A stretch of 64,000 nt of DNA from contig JAUKTV010000014.1 in assembly GCA_030549205.1 (NCBI GenBank), positions 372,001 through 436,000 of the forward strand, written 5' to 3'. Below the pieces are notes generated by a model, which was not told the DNA's origin, did no database searches, and worked only from the letters and a program-made list of their open reading frames with translations. Numbering within the stretch: the stretch's first letter is position 1; each line of letters opens with the position of its first letter. A program made the position numbers and the translations under genes. Source of the stretch: Apiosordaria backusii. Lineage: Eukaryota; Ascomycota; Sordariomycetes; Sordariales; Lasiosphaeriaceae. Shown here piece after piece: positions 12,163 to 22,582 of this stretch.

Positions 12163-12944
12163 ATGATGGCGACATTTTCACCCTCTATCTTTCTCTTCGG
12201 GCCCTCGCGACGGCTCACCACCCTCCGTCGCATAACCACCTCCAAACCATCTCTCAGTCTCACAGCTGCTGCTGCTGCTGCTGCTGCCCACCAACAAACC
12301 CCCAGGATACCCGCCGCCGCCTTCTTTTCCTCCTCCCGCACCCTTCGAAAAGAACCTCCCCTCGCGCACAACAACGAGCCAGTCCCTACCTCTGCCCCGA
12401 CGACCGATTTCTCGAGCCTAGACGTGCTGGGCAACACCCCCGTCCCCTCCACCTCGATCGACGTCTGCCACGCCGACGGCTTCTCCCTCAACTCGGGCGT
12501 GCAAATAACCAACGGCAGCGGGGCGTTGCTAGTAGGAGGGGAGGCGTTCGAGTGGAAACCCTGGGCGACGAAAGATGGAGGCAAAAAAAAGATGATAAAC
12601 AGCAAGTGGCAGTGGGAGATTGACCCCGAGAGCTTGGGGGTTTTGAGGGTGGTGTGGCCGAGGCCTGGTACGTTATTTTTTTTCCTCTCACATCACATAT
12701 CAATGCGAAGATTGGGGTGCTAACGACGAGTTGTTATCGGGGGTTAGATCTTTTAATCCTAGGCGTAGGAAAATTCAACCGGCCCATCAGCCCTAAAACG
12801 AGACAGGCAATCAGCGAGATGGGCATGAGGGTCGAGGTGCTCGACACGAGGAACGCGGCGAGCCAGTACAACCTCTTAGCGACGGAGAGGGGGATGGGGG
12901 ACGTGGCTGCTGCGCTGGTGCCGATTGGGTTTGAGGATGCGTGA
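12163..12944 (+). CDS. NDUFAF3-like mitochondrial complex I assembly factor (Mth938/DUF498 fold)
   Basis: Two exons, 12163-12667 and 12748-12944, give 233 aa from the first of two adjacent ATGs (MMATF). The N-terminus is rich in Arg, Ser and Ala with no acidic residues over about 50 positions (RRLTTLRRITTSKPSLSL), as in a mitochondrial targeting peptide. It includes a run of eight alanines coded by a GCT-type triplet repeat. The folded part holds SIDVCHADGFSLNSGVQI, WEIDPESLGVLRVVWPRP, then DLLILGVGKFNRPISP, MGMRVEVLDTRNAASQYNLL and a C-terminal VAAALVPIGF. These are the hallmarks of the DUF498/NDUFAF3 family, which helps assemble the membrane-to-matrix junction of NADH dehydrogenase. The splice joins G and AT of an Asp codon. 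It converges on the sphingolipid methyltransferase gene. Confidence 0.88.
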
Positions 12945-13673
12945 AACCAAACTTTGCTGCTGCGGGGAGTGATCACGAGGGGCAATGAGGGGGAAGGAGG
13001 GAATGTACGATTCTGAAGTTGTGTATATATATCCATCGAATATGTTGATATCACTCTGTGGAGAAAAGCCGGTGTCAGGCTCTATAGCAACCCCGCGGCG
13101 TATCCCAATACTCGAGACTCTGTACATATGAATACTCTGTATTCCAAGCGCCGTCTTTGGGAACTCGCTAAGTAATGCACCCTTATACACAGTACGTTCA
13201 CTCCCAGCCCAGCTTGGCCAGGATATGCCATCATTGCTAGAACCCCACGTGCTGAAATCAGTGGTAAGAAATCAGGTGGAGTATAGCTTTTTTGTGGGAG
13301 TAATGTGTCAAGATCGCCTGCAACCTGACTCTCTCTATACACAACACGAGCTCACAAAGCAGCACTATGCCGTAATAATATCCATTTTGTCTAAAACCTC
13401 TTCGGTATCAACAGATACTACATACAGCATCCAAAACCAGCCAGCCCTAAACCCACCCACCAGGGTATTTCCCATGATCTATCCATATTTGATTATCAAC
13501 TCCTTATCTCATCATACACAACCCCAAGCGCCCCCTTTTGGAAACCCCTGTATAACCTGTTTCTTTTTGATAGCCGATGACCAAATGACCAACGAAACGT
13601 GAAAGTGCAATCGCTAATCGCATCGCTACCGCAAAAAAAGAAAGCCGTGATGTGACATTACCACCCATCGCAC
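12945..13673. other. Convergent intergenic stretch
   Basis: These 729 bases lie between the 3' ends of two converging genes. They hold short TA-rich runs and no credible coding frame. Confidence 0.5.
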
Positions 13674-15480
13674 TTAGTTGGCGGGAACCTGAGGGAACTC
13701 GGAAGCCTCACGAGCAGCCCACTTGGCCAGGTCGGCCTTGGTGTTGGCCAAAGCGCCGTGGAGACCAAGCTGAGAAGGAGTGCCCTCGATGCGGTGGAAG
13801 CCGTTGTCGTTCTTGTGGAGAACGATCTGGTAGCAAGTGGCGGAACCCTGGCGAGAAATGATGGTAGAGTAGGCAAGGAAGAACTCCCAGATCTGTGGTT
13901 TACAAGTTAGCGGGGTGTATTCAGACTGGAGGAACTTGGAATCATAAACTTACGCGGAACCATCTCTTGCCGTACTTGGCAACAACCTTGTCCTGGTTGG
14001 CCATCCAGTTCCTGTACCATCTCCAGAGAGTGCCAGAGTAGTGAACACCAATGGTATCGACACTCTTCACCTCGAAGCCGGCGCCCTCGGCCCTATCGAT
14101 GAACCAGCCGAGAGGGGTAGAAGCATCGGCACCGGGGAAGACGTACTTGTTCATGAAAAGACCCCAGATGAGATCCTCAAACTGCCAATGCTTGCGGAGA
14201 CCAGCGATCTGCAAGAAGAAAACACCATCGTCATCGAGCATGTTGTGGACCTGCTTCAGGAAACCGTGGAAGTGACGGACACCGACGTGCTCAGCCATCT
14301 CCAAGCAGGTAATCTTGCTGTAGCCACCCTCAGGGACGGGGATATCACGGTAGTCCATGCACAGAATTTTGCTCTGCTCCTCGGGAATGCCAGCATTGCG
14401 CAAAGCCTTGTTGCCCCAGGCAGTCTGGTTGCGGCCGAGAGTGATACCGGTAGCCTTGGCGCCATAGTTGACACTGGCGAAGCGGGCGAGGGTACCCCAA
14501 CCGCAGCCGATGTCGAGAAGCTTCTCATCCTTCTTGAGCTCAATCTTCTCGCAGACAATAGCAAGCTTGTTGTCCTGGAGCTGCTCCAAAGACTCCTCCG
14601 TGTTGATGTCGGCAATGATACCAGAAGTGTAGATCATACGCGGGCCAAGGAACCAGCCGTAGAAGTCATCACCGCGGTCGTAGTGGTCACGGACCTGCTC
14701 CTCATCTGATAGGACGAACACGTTAGGAAAAGTTTTGGGACAAGAGGCAATGGGAGCAAACGTACCCTGAGAACGAGTGTGCATGATAACCTCGGGGATC
14801 ATGCCAGTGAAGAAGAACTTGATCAGGCTGTAGGTGAAGCGGAAGCTAGCCCAGTCGTGGCGGTACTCCAAGACCTCGAGGCAGTCACCATTGAAGTCGA
14901 CCTCGCCGTCAAAGTACATCTCATGGAAGGTCTCCATGGGGATCTTGTTCTTGCCAGCATACTTGGCCTTGTCCTCGGGGTTCTTGAAGGTGAGGTAGTG
15001 CTCAACAGGACGACCGGGGAACTTGGCCTTCTCATTCTTGCGGGGAGCAAAAGTCGAGGTGGCCAGCCAGAAGCCGGAGATAATTGGTAGGGACGTAATG
15101 AGGGCGAAGAAGATGGTGGTCTTCAGGCCACCGCCGACCTTCCATGAGAAGTACCAGGGCACACCGATCAAGAGAGAAAAGAGGGCAGCGTTGGAGAAGG
15201 CATCCGTACCAGCGGCATCAGCGGGCAGAGGGGCATTCTTGATGGTCGGGTACTAGAGACGGATACAAACATATTAGCAGCTGTTAATTAGGTTTATTCC
15301 GAGCCAATTGGGACCAATTGGTTCGGATGAACAGGCTAACAGTTCACCAGAACTCACCGATGTGGTGCGGACACCGCACTCCTCCGACTTCTCAAATGTG
15401 TAGGGACCGGCCTTGGGAGTCTCGATAAACTTAAAATTAGGCGCGGTGCCATTGCCGTTGGCAGCGTCTGGTTTCGACAT
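13674..15480 (-). CDS. Sphingolipid C9-methyltransferase (cyclopropane-fatty-acid-synthase-like)
   Basis: This enzyme adds a methyl group from S-adenosylmethionine at C9 of the 4,8-sphingadienine base of fungal glucosylceramides. The family acts in ER membranes and matters for hyphal growth and membrane order. Four exons read 15480-15358, 15252-14766, 14705-13954 and 13892-13674, giving 526 aa, the normal length. The N-terminal 41 residues come from exon 1 (MSKPDAANGNG). Two hydrophobic helices follow (AALFSLLIGVPWYFSW, TTIFFALITSLPIISGF). The methyltransferase core has the SAM-binding motif LLDIGCGWGTLARFA, then YGAKATGITLGRNQ, ITCLEMAEHVGVRHF and DDDGVFFLQIAG, as in cyclopropane fatty acid synthases. 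Codon use is strongly biased to C-ending codons, suggesting high expression. All three introns have GT-AG ends. Confidence 0.93.
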
Positions 15481-18284
15481 GTTTGCAACAGCTGCAGCAG
15501 TTGCAGTCCGGAGTCCAATGCGTGCAGTTGGACGGGTGGACTGGTGACTGTTGTGCGGGCAGGGAAGAAGGAAGTTCAAAGAGGAGAGAAGTTGTGGGAG
15601 CTTTGTTCACAACACAGCTTGGTTTGTAGTTTTTGACAGGCCAGGAGAAAGGAGGTGCCCAGCCCAGCAGACCCCAGTCCCCTGGACCTTTTGGCGGTGA
15701 GAAGCGAGCTGGCAGACGCTGTGGGGTGTTTTCTGGGGTGTTTCCGCAACCTTCTTGGCACGGCAAGCAATCTCCAAATAGCAGCAATCTTGCAGCTGAT
15801 TTTCCCCCCTGGCATGCCGTGCTCGAGGGACGTGTTCTCCTGGCCCCCTTTCCAGCTCATCTCTGGCGACCTGGTTGGCCAGACCACCGGCGAAAGGAAC
15901 AAGCATTTTCAGCTTCTTGGCCCCGTTTCTTAACCATTTCTTAAACTCACCACCACCTCGGCAAGGTTGTTGTCCTGTGGTCTTTCCCTGTTGAGGTGCA
16001 TCGAAATTTCCACGTCATCTGCTTCCACTCAACAATCCCAACAATCCCATCTTGGAAGCATGCAGTGAAACACCAATTTGGACAGACCGTGCGTCTGGCT
16101 GTTCGTTCTGAAGTTGGATATGATATGGATGCTGTTAGTGGCCCAAAAGAGCCCAGTATCGAACAAACACATATATGATCAGAAAATATCTCGATACGAG
16201 CAGCTTGTCTGTGTTTATACAACATGTGAGAATGGACTACCAGACTCTTAGTCCAGCCGTAAGGGATATTTGTTTTGCCTCTGTCACAGAAACACCATTT
16301 GTGGCCCATGAAGCTTCTCTACATGTCATACTTAATCTGATGCGCAAGGTCATAGTATTACACTCAGGATATATGAATCCAAAATACAAGCCACGTAGAA
16401 CATCAATGATTTGGCAGACAAGATTCAACCAGATACTTATGATTATCGCATAATTTCCCCAGCCTGTCTAGATCATAAGGACGCTGTCTTGAACGTTTGT
16501 TAAAGGCTTCATTCCACTGTAAAAAAATATACACGTCCTTTCCAACACAAAGCCAATTCCGTCCAGGGAGTTTCCAAACTGTACGTATGTCTTTCAGAAG
16601 ATGGCTACGTTGATCTGGAAGGCAATCGACTTCATTAGCATGTACCGATTCAAGTACCATTCAAATAACCATAGAGGGTTGTGGGTGTCTCTGGATCCTG
16701 CGTCACAGTCATTGACAATTGAAGTTTTGCATGTATGACTTTTACAGTGAAACGGACGCTTGGGTAAGGGCTTGAATAGACATCCCGTATTCATGTCTAT
16801 GCTGTCCAAAATGTGACCAGTGCGTGTAGGTTGAGCTGTATCCCGAGCATAACTCCTATGGAGATGTTTACCCATGCAGGATCTTGACATGTACCAGGTG
16901 TACACAACTAAAAGCCCTCTCAGTATGGGGGTTTTAGAGGGTGGTATGATAGGAAGCAAGAGTAAGAATAGGTTAAGAAGCTGAAAAAGACGGAAATACG
17001 TCGGTTAACACGATTTTGAATCCAACGCTCGACCATTGTCCGAACGAGGAGCCGACACGGAGCCGAGGATAGCTCTACATCGTAAGCCATTACTCGGTAG
17101 CGCCGCAAGCATCGTGTACTTTGAAAAGGTACGGGCAAGATCAAGACATCAGGTGACCGCCCTTCGAATTGGTAACGTAAAGCCACCAGGCAGTTTACCA
17201 TGGTCGAGTGCCGCATTCAACAGAAACTAAGTTCAAAGGCACTGAGGGGAAGACCCCATGAGCTGGGAACACTGCCCCAGGATCTGTTAGCACGGAGAAC
17301 CAATTCTTGGGGCTTTTTCTCGACTTCAACTCGGTATCTCCAATTCAAAGGGCGTTGGGCCATCGGCAAATCGGCAACCGACAACACGATAGCACACTTA
17401 CAACCTTGTCTAAGATGCTTACTTCAGCTGCCATGAACACAGCCCAGTATAGATTACGATCTGCTTCAGTTCTCATGGCCCGTTCACCATATGTTTCTCC
17501 TAGTCCAACAGTCGTTAGCACTGGAGATGAGGGGTTTAAGTTGAAATGGGCGCTCTTCTAGGATCGGGCCCTCGCTATGTGGCTCGTGAGTCGCGTGGTG
17601 TTGAAAGAAGCATCAAACTAAGGTTCGGCCCGGGCGCCAGAAAAGCGGAATCCAAGGGGAATCTCAGGGTGCTTCCTCTTTGAACCCTGAGCCGCTTTCA
17701 CCGCTAGCCAGTGACATCGGTCCGTCCGGAGTGTTCAGGACAGCCCAGTGACCGCCTCCCAGGTCGGGTCGGTTCGACAGGTTACCGAAAACCCCACCTC
17801 GTCTGTGTTCTCGAGGAAGGAGCCATCCGCTGTCTAAGGACGAGCCGGCTGTAAGCTTGACCGGACCCAACCAGACCGCAGGCAGCTCCTGACAGGGCCA
17901 CTCATGTCATTCATCCAAGCAATCTTCGAACCTTCCCTTCGCCGCCGTATTCCATCGTCATCGTTCCCGCACAGCTGCACTCGTGGCTCTTGTATAAGAA
18001 CGGGCTGTGCTCCTTCCAAAAGCCTCCCCCAGTCGAACGATCAGCCAATCCGCCCGCAACAGTTGATCAGCGCCAGAAGAAGAGGGGGTCCGGATTTTCA
18101 GTTGTTTCCCCCTCAAACCCATCACCTACAGCATCTCCCATCCTATCCGCCTCCTATCTCTGACCTCAGTTCCGCTCGATCACCTGTCTGTCCTTTACCT
18201 TCGTTGTACCCTCAATTCAAAGCTCAACACCACCCACCCGCCCAGGCACGTCTATTCATCGTCGACATACAGTAACGCTTCACC
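15481..18284. promoter_or_regulatory. Long divergent intergenic region, methyltransferase / MFS transporter
   Basis: This 2.8 kb stretch separates two divergently transcribed genes. It must hold both promoters. The part next to the transporter (about 17900-18280) is C/T-rich like a fungal leader. The middle (16000-17000) is more AT-rich. I found no tRNA, no repeat of note and no frame with coding character. Confidence 0.45.
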
Positions 18285-20067
18285 ATGTCCAAATCCACAT
18301 CCGGGTTGGGCATCGGCTCACCCAACATCCCCAAAGATACCGAGCAACCAGTTGAGGTCGAGCTGTATAATGTGACGCTCGCCGAATCCGCCGAGCAGCG
18401 CGAAAGGGACATGACCTTTGGCGAGGCTCTCAAGGCAGACAGGCGCTTGATCATGTATTCGATTGGCTTTTCCGGAACCATCATAATGGAGGGTTACGGT
18501 CTTGCCTTGATGACATACCTGTTCGCCCTGCCTGCCTTCAATGAGAAGTATGGTGTGCTGCAGCCTAATGGCGAATACGAGGTAAGAATCGCCTGCTTCC
18601 CAGAAAACTGAGGGGTCTAATTGATGTGATATGTGCTGACACGTTGCTCCGTCCCTAGGTGGAATACATCTGGAAGGTTCTCCTGCCGCTCACGGCCCAA
18701 ATTGGCTCCATCATCGGAATCTTTGTCACCACACCAAGTACTAAATGGTTCGGGTACAAGTGGACGACACTCCTGATGCTCCTCCTCTCAGCCGCCCTGG
18801 TCGCCATGCCCTTCTTCGCCCCCAACATTATGATCTTGTGCGTCGGATTTCTGCTCCAGGGCATCCCTTGGGGTGTCTTCCAGGTGGTGAGCCCTGCCTA
18901 CGCCTCCGAAGTGTCCACTATTCAGCTCCGCCCCATCTTGACTACCTGGAACAACCTCTGCTGGGTCATCGGCCAGATGCTGGCAGCAGCCGCCATCAAG
19001 GGCTTCTCGATGGCTTTCGAGAATGAATGGTCATTCAGGGTCCCTTTCGCCCTTCAGTGGGTCTTCATGGCCCTCCTTATCATTGGTATCTGGCTCGCCC
19101 CTGAGTCTCCGTACTGGTACATCCAAAAGGGCGACATAGTACGTGGCCGGCAGGCGATCGTTAAGCTAGTTCGCAAAGGGGACCCCGGCATGGCCGAGGA
19201 GAAACTTGCCCTGATGCAGCACACCATTCACCAGGAACATATGAAGGACCCTGAAATGGCCCATCTTAGCAAGTGGGAGAGGATCAAGGTGATGTTCACA
19301 GGTTCCGACGCCCGGAGAACTGAGATTGCCTGCATAGCATGGACGATCCAGGCCATGTGCGGCTCCAGTATCATTGCATGGGGCCCTAAGCTTTTCCAAT
19401 CTGCTGGGTTGAACGCCGACCAGGCTTTGTCTATCAACATGGCCTTGCCTGCTGCCGGAATGCTTGGAACGTTGGCATCATGGTGGTTGATGGCGTATGT
19501 GGGTCGCCGTTCCATTTATTTCTACGGTCTCATTGCGATGGCGTTACTTCTTGTTGGATGCGGTGGTGCTTCTTACGCCCCGGGCACGACGTCAGGATGG
19601 GCAGCCGGCGGAGTTTTGACCGTCTACACACTGGTGTACGACCTTACCGTCGGTCCCATCTGTTACTCGATTGTGTCCGAAGTGCCATCGATTCGCTACC
19701 GCGCTGTCACTCTGTCCGCAGCTCGCGGCACATACCTGGGCACCAACTTAATCAACCACTTCTTGACACCCAAGATGCTGAGCGACCCCCCGAAGGCTGG
19801 GGATTGGGGGCCAGGACGGGCTTCGTCTACGCCGTCCTCTGCCTCATTGGTGCCGTATACACCTGGTTCCGCATCCCAGAGACTAACGGCCTCTCGGCCC
19901 GCTGTCTCGATATTTTGTTCCAGCACGGCGTTTCAGCAAGGGAGTTCAACAACGCCAGGGCTGCTCAGTACGAGCAGATGGACCGTGAGAAGAACAGTCG
20001 GTTGACCAGTACTGTATCGCAGAATAGTGTCTTTTCGGTACACGCAGTCTCGAGCAAGGCTCAATGA
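18285..20067 (+). CDS. MFS sugar transporter (maltose permease-like), with a one-base frame break
   Basis: Exons 18285-18581 and 18659-20067 encode a 12-helix major facilitator of the fungal sugar porter type. Features in order are a cytosolic N-terminus, FGEALKADRRLIMYSIGFSG (helix 1 entry), VEYIWKVLLPLTAQIGSI, GFLLQGIPWGVFQ, the mid-loop APESPYWYIQKGDIVRGRQA (the conserved PESP(R/Y)W motif), and TVGPICYSIVSEVPSIRYRA (the PxxY/SE signature after helix 10). The frame read from the start then runs out of homology at GDWG near 19810. The family's helix 12 and tail (GARTGFVYAV, FRIPETNGLS, DILFQHGVSAREF) continue without a gap in another frame to a stop at 20065-20067. One more G in the G5 run at 19806-19810 would join them. 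So this is a recent pseudogene or a sequence error. The substrate is probably an alpha-glucoside or hexose; this is inferred. Confidence 0.82.
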
Positions 20068-20443
20068 CTGGTACATGAAGAGAAGGATAATGCGACAGCC
20101 AGGGCAGGGTACCCGGTGGACTCTTAGGCCCTGTTCATGAGACCAAGTTTGACATACCCGGTTCGGTATCATGGATGATTGTGTTATTTAGTATACCCCT
20201 TTTTCTTTTCGTGTGGCGGAATGTAAGCAGAGGAGCTGGGATTAAAAGAGCACGGAGTAGAAGCATGTACCTGCTGAATGTATTAGCCTCGACATACAAA
20301 GAATAAGAAAGATACAATATGATGACAGTATATGTGAGTAGTGGCCTCGACAAGGATCAAAACCGACTGGTTGATCTATACATGTTTATCGCTTCCCACC
20401 GTGGGCACCACCGATGTAAATCATCGAAAAGCATCGCTGCTTT
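20068..20443. other. Convergent intergenic stretch
   Basis: These 376 bases lie between the 3' ends of the MFS gene and SPP2. I see no feature in them beyond AT-rich 3' flanks. Confidence 0.5.
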
Positions 20444-21433
20444 TCATTTGTCTCGGCCCCGCTCACGTTCCTGCTCCCTTTCCCGCTCTAGCTCACGCCT
20501 GTAACTGTTGTGTCCACGCTGCTCCTCGCGCCGCTGCCGCTTCTTCTCTTCTTCTTTGCGGTAGTCGTTAAGACGAACTGGTCTCGTATCCTTTTTATGC
20601 ATTCCCGCCTTCGGATCCCAGGTGCCCGTCTCCTCGCCCCCTTTGGTGTTTCTCGCACCCAAGCCGGCAAGATCAGCATGCCGTTTTACTTCTTTAACCT
20701 TGCCCTTCATCTCTCCGTTCCAGCCAAAGTTGCGGAGCAGAGCCGCGCCAAAGTCGTCAATGGGAACAGCTTCATAGTCCTCTGCTTGGGGCTCTCGATC
20801 TGGGTCTTCAGAGTCGAGGTCGAGTTTGCGCTTCTTGGGCTGGGAGGGTGCACCGAGGAGGGATTCGAGGGCTTCGTCGTTGAGGGACTTGGGTTTCGAT
20901 TCCTGGGTCGGGGAGGGGCTTCGCTTAAGGGGGGATGATCTGGAGTTGGAGGTGGATTTGGGGTTGATGGTTAGGCCCCATTGGACTGGCTTCTTGTCTT
21001 TGGGATCGGTGGGTTTGGTGCTGTTTCTTTCTCGGGAGTGGGAGCGTCGCCGACGGTCACGGGAGGAGTCTCTGTGGCGGGAGGCTCTAGAGTCTCGGCC
21101 TCTTTCTCTTTCTCGACCTCTGTGACTGTCCCTATCTCTGCGACTGTCTCTTTCTCTGTCCCTGTCTCTGTGACTGTCTTTATGAGGCCTGGATGAAGAG
21201 GAAGTAAAGTCGTTGTCGCCGTAGGTCAGAATTGTCTCGGTGCGACCATTGCGCTTCTTGCTGGAGCGGCCATCGTCGCTCTGCGAGTTGTCAGAGTCGG
21301 AACCATCGTTGGCTTGATCATTTGCGCCGGCGCGATGTCGCTTGCTAAAGGTGGGACGAGTGCGCTTTTTGATTTGAGAGCTGCTTCCACTGCCGCCCAG
21401 GGAGATGGCAATTTTCGGAGGAGGGGAGGGCAT
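20444..21433 (-). CDS. spp2: Pre-mRNA-splicing factor Spp2 (G-patch protein)
   Basis: In the family, Spp2 recruits and activates the DEAH helicase Prp2 for the first catalytic rearrangement of the spliceosome. This single-exon gene gives 329 aa from MPSPPPKIAISLGG; the open frame extends upstream but the homologous start is this ATG at 21433. Residues about 1-90 are Ser/Lys-rich. A long RD/RS-like stretch (HRDRDRERD, HRGREREGRD-like repeats) runs to about residue 130. The diagnostic part is EDYEAVPIDDFGAALLRNFG followed by W, the G-patch core that contacts Prp2. ARNTKGG, HKKDTRPVRLNDY and a charged coiled tail (RRELEREREQERERG) follow. It is divergent from EAF1 across 1149 bases. Confidence 0.87.
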   Translation of the reverse strand: MPSPPPKIAISLGGSGSSSQIKKRTRPTFSKRHRAGANDQANDGSDSDNSQSDDGRSSKKRNGRTETILTYGDNDFTSSSSRPHKDSHRDRDRERDSRRDRDSHRGRERERGRDSRASRHRDSSRDRRRRSHSRERNSTKPTDPKDKKPVQWGLTINPKSTSNSRSSPLKRSPSPTQESKPKSLNDEALESLLGAPSQPKKRKLDLDSEDPDREPQAEDYEAVPIDDFGAALLRNFGWNGEMKGKVKEVKRHADLAGLGARNTKGGEETGTWDPKAGMHKKDTRPVRLNDYRKEEEKKRQRREEQRGHNSYRRELEREREQERERGRDK

Positions 21434-22582
21434 GTTGATCTGATGGGGGACTGTTGCAGAGGTTCGGCGTTTGAGAACGAGACAGCTTTTTATACGAAGC
21501 TGATGATGTCGAGGTACCAGAGTACAAATGCGCAACTTTGAGTGGGTCTTGACGCGGCTGGCAAGCCACAAATGCCGTGCTGGTGTTATTTGGACTGTGC
21601 AGAGGACGGCATCGTGTATGACTTTATGCCTGATCGGTCAGGCAGAATGGCTTGGAAAGCTTATTATCCGCAATGACATCCATGAATGTCATCCAAAAGC
21701 TTCAGGATGCCTACTCTTTCCTCACACCACACTTTAAGTTCTCAACCGGATCAGCTGCTTTTCCCCAAACACAGTTTCCTCTCTGTTCTTGTCACTACAG
21801 CCGTCGAATACCTCGTGCCTTGATATCAACACCATCTCAACCCGCCGAGATCAGCCGTCGATAGCCTTCAGCAGGGACAAGGCAGCCAGACGGAATTTTG
21901 CCCTCCACGAGGCTCTCAGCCCAGACACGGCATATCGGATTCGACAAACCCTCTCCTCCGGCAGCAATGGGCATTTAATTGGAAAGAGCTGGGCTTCTTC
22001 TTACATGAAGAGGCAGTCCCTCTTCATGCTACCTCTCTCTCACCCCCTTTCATCAGGTGTCTCTCTCACCTGCCCCTCCCCTTCTTGGCACTGCAGAGCA
22101 CGGCAGACGCGCCTTTTTCTTGCCAAGCCGTCCTTGCTACCGTGGCAAGGATGGATCCACACTGTGTTTTTGATTCACTCAGGCGGCGGTGGTGGCCCAA
22201 TCCAGTGGATTTTCAGGCCTTTTCCCCTCTAATGCAGCCCCAGCAGCTGTCGTCAGCACCTCTCCAAACGGCGAATTCACGCTTTCTTCAGGCGCTGATG
22301 CATCTCGGCTTAACATTTTTTGATTCCCTTGCTGCATCATTCCCGCTGGCCGCTGCCCGATTCCCATTCTTTGACTTTGGATTATCTGATAGCCCCCCCA
22401 AACCGGCAAGACAGAGATTTATCCTCTGCTTCGCGACCATTTCAATCAATCGACGCAGCGTTGAAAGTCGCAACGCCCGCGATTTCCATCATTTCCTATC
22501 GCTCATTTTGGGTCTGCTCAATTTGCTCAAGCCCCTCATCGCATCCGTTTGATTAAAAACGGATGTCGCGGTCGCTGATGAC
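21434..22582. promoter_or_regulatory. Divergent promoter region, SPP2 / EAF1
   Basis: These 1149 bases carry both promoters. The frames present are short and overlap on opposite strands. No binding site can be assigned with confidence. Confidence 0.45.

Noticed and set aside
14041..14709. A 222-aa plus-strand frame antisense to the sphingolipid methyltransferase
   Set aside because: It mirrors the strongly biased codons of the minus-strand gene and has no recognisable product.
17220..17820. CreA/Cre1 carbon repression sites upstream of the sugar transporter
   Set aside because: Hexamers fitting SYGGRG occur (for example in ccccag and ccccac), but at about the rate expected by chance and not as close pairs.
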